Part shown: positions 62,603 through 64,000 of the stretch, piece by piece
Position numbering within the stretch: position 1 is the stretch's first letter
Layout: every line of letters begins with the position of its first letter
NCBI GenBank assembly: GCA_030066985.1
Contig: JASJAN010000004.1
Location: 124,001 to 188,000, forward strand
Length of the DNA: 64,000 nucleotides
From: Desulfobacterales bacterium
GTDB lineage: Bacteria; Desulfobacterota; Desulfobacteria; Desulfobacterales; JAHEIW01
Reading direction: 5' to 3'
Notes under the pieces: generated by a model
The model's input: the letters and a program-made list of their open reading frames with translations, nothing else
Databases searched by the model: none
Told to the model about the DNA's origin: nothing
Made by a program: the position numbers and the translations under genes

Positions 62603-63250
62603 TGTTTTCCGCATTTTATAAATCAGATCGATAGCGTCTTTGGGCAGAGTGGTTATCTTTTTTTCGGTGGTTAAGGCATAAAAATAAATCTGGGCCACTT
62701 TTTCCAACAGCTCTGCATTTTTCCAGGCTTGGTCCAGGTCTTTTCCCAAGCTCAAGGCACCATGGTTTTGCAGTATATAGCAATAGCAATCGTTGTCTAG
62801 TTTGTGGACAACATTTTGGGCCAGCTCCGTACTTCCGGAAATGGCATAAGGAACCACATCCACCTCAGCACCGATCTCAAATGTGATTTCATCAAACAGG
62901 GCCGGTATCGGTTTATTGATTATCGACAATATACCAGCAAAGACCGGATGGGAATGAATGACGGCCTGGATATCGGGTCGGTTTCGATAAACGCTGAGGT
63001 GCATCGTTGCTTCAATCGATGGTGTCAGATGTCCTTCAATGGATTTGAATTGGTCATCAACCACACAAATGTCATCCGACGTCATTTCCTGGTAGGGGCG
63101 GCGGGACGGGGTTATCGCCATCATACAATCAGTGTTAAGTTTGACCGAAATGTTGCCCCCGCTGCCCCTGATACATCCGAAATAGCCATGTTCAGAGAGC
63201 CAGCGGGCACATTCAACGATGGCCTGTTTGTGTTTATCAAATTGACCCAT
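62600..63250 (-). CDS. Class II aldolase (L-fuculose-phosphate aldolase-like)
   Basis: This 216-residue zinc aldolase has GGNISVK near residue 30, the metal motif VIHSHPVFAG with two His, and a distal LQNHGALSLG His. This is the FucA/AraD pattern. It would cleave a ketose 1-phosphate to DHAP or glycolaldehyde-type products. ATG 63250 has GGAG 8 nt upstream; the longer frame is not supported. It is divergent from lsrF. Confidence 0.86.
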   Translation of the reverse strand: MGQFDKHKQAIVECARWLSEHGYFGCIRGSGGNISVKLNTDCMMAITPSRRPYQEMTSDDICVVDDQFKSIEGHLTPSIEATMHLSVYRNRPDIQAVIHSHPVFAGILSIINKPIPALFDEITFEIGAEVDVVPYAISGSTELAQNVVHKLDNDCYCYILQNHGALSLGKDLDQAWKNAELLEKVAQIYFYALTTEKKITTLPKDAIDLIYKMRKT

Positions 63251-63366
63251 GGCTTGCTCCGTTGTGTGCTTTTTACATTTAATACCATATGCAGCGATTA
63301 TTAATAAATGGTTTTTCTTGACCCTGTACCCCAACCTGAGATAATGCCCGTAAAGATATCACCTAT

Positions 63367-63496
63367 CAGGTTTGCCCGTTTGCCCGGCCGAAGGTCCTCG
63401 TGAAACGGGATTGAGCCCGTTGTGCCGGTTAAAAAAGGATAATGTCTGATTCAATATTTACGGGCCAACGGGTTAACGGGCTAACCGGCTCAACCC
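63367..63496. repeat. Inverted word-repeat element A5
   Basis: The left region 63367-63430 (TTTGCCCGTTTGCCCGGCCG, then CGAAGGTCCTCGTGAAACGG) and right arm 63461-63496 (GGGTTAACGGGCTAACCGGC core) enclose a 30-nt spacer with AATGTCTGAT. The unit is the reverse-complement copy of A4. It sits between divergent genes, 27 nt before lsrF. Confidence 0.9.
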
Positions 63497-63522
63497 ATCA
63501 ATATAGCGAAAGGAGCAATAGA

Positions 63523-64000
63523 ATGCCTGATGTGGAAGAAATGAAAGAAGGAAAAAAATATTTTACTGATATTCCGCAGCAAACAGAAGGGTTCTTTTTG
63601 AAAGGATCCAATGCGCTGGACTGGGGGATGAAAAACAGGCTGGCCCGCATTTTCAACCCCGAATCCGGTCGCACGGTCATGCTGGCCATCGATCACGGAT
63701 ATTTTCAGGGTCCCACCACAGGACTTGAGCGGGTTGACGTCAATATTCTTCCGATTGTGCCCTACGCGGACACCTTGATGCTCACCCGCGGTATTCTCAG
63801 AAGCATTGTCCCGCCAGCCATTACCAAACCGATTGTGCTGCGGGTATCGGGCGGCACCAGCATCCTCAAAGAGCTGTCAAATGAAGAGATCGCCGTAGAT
63901 ATTGAGGAATCCATTCGTCTGAATGTTTGTGCCATGGCCGTCCAGGTATTCATCGGGGGTGAATACGAAAGGCAATCGATTATCAACATGACCAAGATGG
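63523..64000 (+). CDS. lsrF: Autoinducer-2 aldolase LsrF, 3' end cut by window edge
   Basis: The first 159 codons match E. coli LsrF closely: [52 protein letters not shown] and a [12 protein letters not shown] segment. LsrF is a class I aldolase-fold thiolase (3-hydroxy-5-phosphonooxypentane-2,4-dione thiolase) acting at the end of AI-2 breakdown. In lineages without lsrACDB it may have another role. AAAGGAG lies 7 nt upstream of the ATG. The frame is open at the window end. Confidence 0.92.
   Translation, partial: MPDVEEMKEGKKYFTDIPQQTEGFFLKGSNALDWGMKNRLARIFNPESGRTVMLAIDHGYFQGPTTGLERVDVNILPIVPYADTLMLTRGILRSIVPPAITKPIVLRVSGGTSILKELSNEEIAVDIEESIRLNVCAMAVQVFIGGEYERQSIINMTKM

Noticed and set aside
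2125-63496. Word-repeats as CRISPR arrays
   Set aside because: Units are 7-11 nt and imperfect, without regular spacers, and no cas gene is present.

Overview
The window looks like a chromosomal segment of an uncultured anaerobic Desulfobacterota (deltaproteobacterial) organism. The grounds are the mix of gene families: large sensor kinases with periplasmic binding domains, a UroD/MtaA-like protein, a B12-dependent methionine synthase activation-type protein, a GlcD-GlcE fusion with GlcF, FmdB, an ArsA-type ATPase and a probable selenoprotein. No rRNA, tRNA, phage, transposase or CRISPR array was seen. The lineage is an inference from gene content, since no marker gene is present.

Layout. 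1-6.4 kb: DUF4384 fragment, MATE exporter, HerA-like ATPase and DUF3754 membrane protein, all on the minus strand. 6.7-11.1 kb: a plus-strand run of small proteins (DUF4332, LysM/BON, DUF937), a HAMP-PP2C phosphatase and a histone-H1-like protein carrying an excisionase-type HTH. 11.3-14.7 kb: glutamine amidotransferase, metallo-beta-lactamase fold enzyme, PIG-L deacetylase and a double GNAT. 14.7-22.8 kb: a minus-strand signalling block with a hybrid kinase, then a binding protein / kinase / receiver / receiver-PP2C operon. 23-35 kb: mixed metabolism and transport. 35.1-41.5 kb: a minus-strand operon for glycolate/glyoxylate handling (aminotransferase, GlcDE fusion, GlcF, DHDPS-like aldolase). 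43-46.1 kb: a pseudokinase-protease-TPR giant. 46.4-50.7 kb: two geranylgeranyl-reductase-like flavoproteins, a polytopic membrane protein and a decayed fused remnant. 50.9-55.2 kb: tryptophanase, HDAC-like deacetylase, a candidate selenoprotein spanning an in-frame TGA, and an MlaF-like ATPase fused to a degenerate GGDEF domain. 55.6-64 kb: hydrolase, radical SAM protein, AraC-MGMT fusion, PilZ, RecX, TraB, FemAB-like protein, class II aldolase and the start of lsrF.

Two things stand out. First, a 106-residue gene at 53397-53717 (minus) reads through a TGA codon into a well-formed heavy-metal-associated-type domain, with a bacterial-SECIS-like hairpin just downstream. Second, at least fifteen intergenic gaps hold word-like repeats: 7-11 nt phrases repeated imperfectly in tandem and mostly followed by an inverted copy of the phrase. 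Several families recur (A five times, B twice, G twice), they sit against start and stop codons, and every gap of the glycolate operon holds a different one. No transposase accompanies them.
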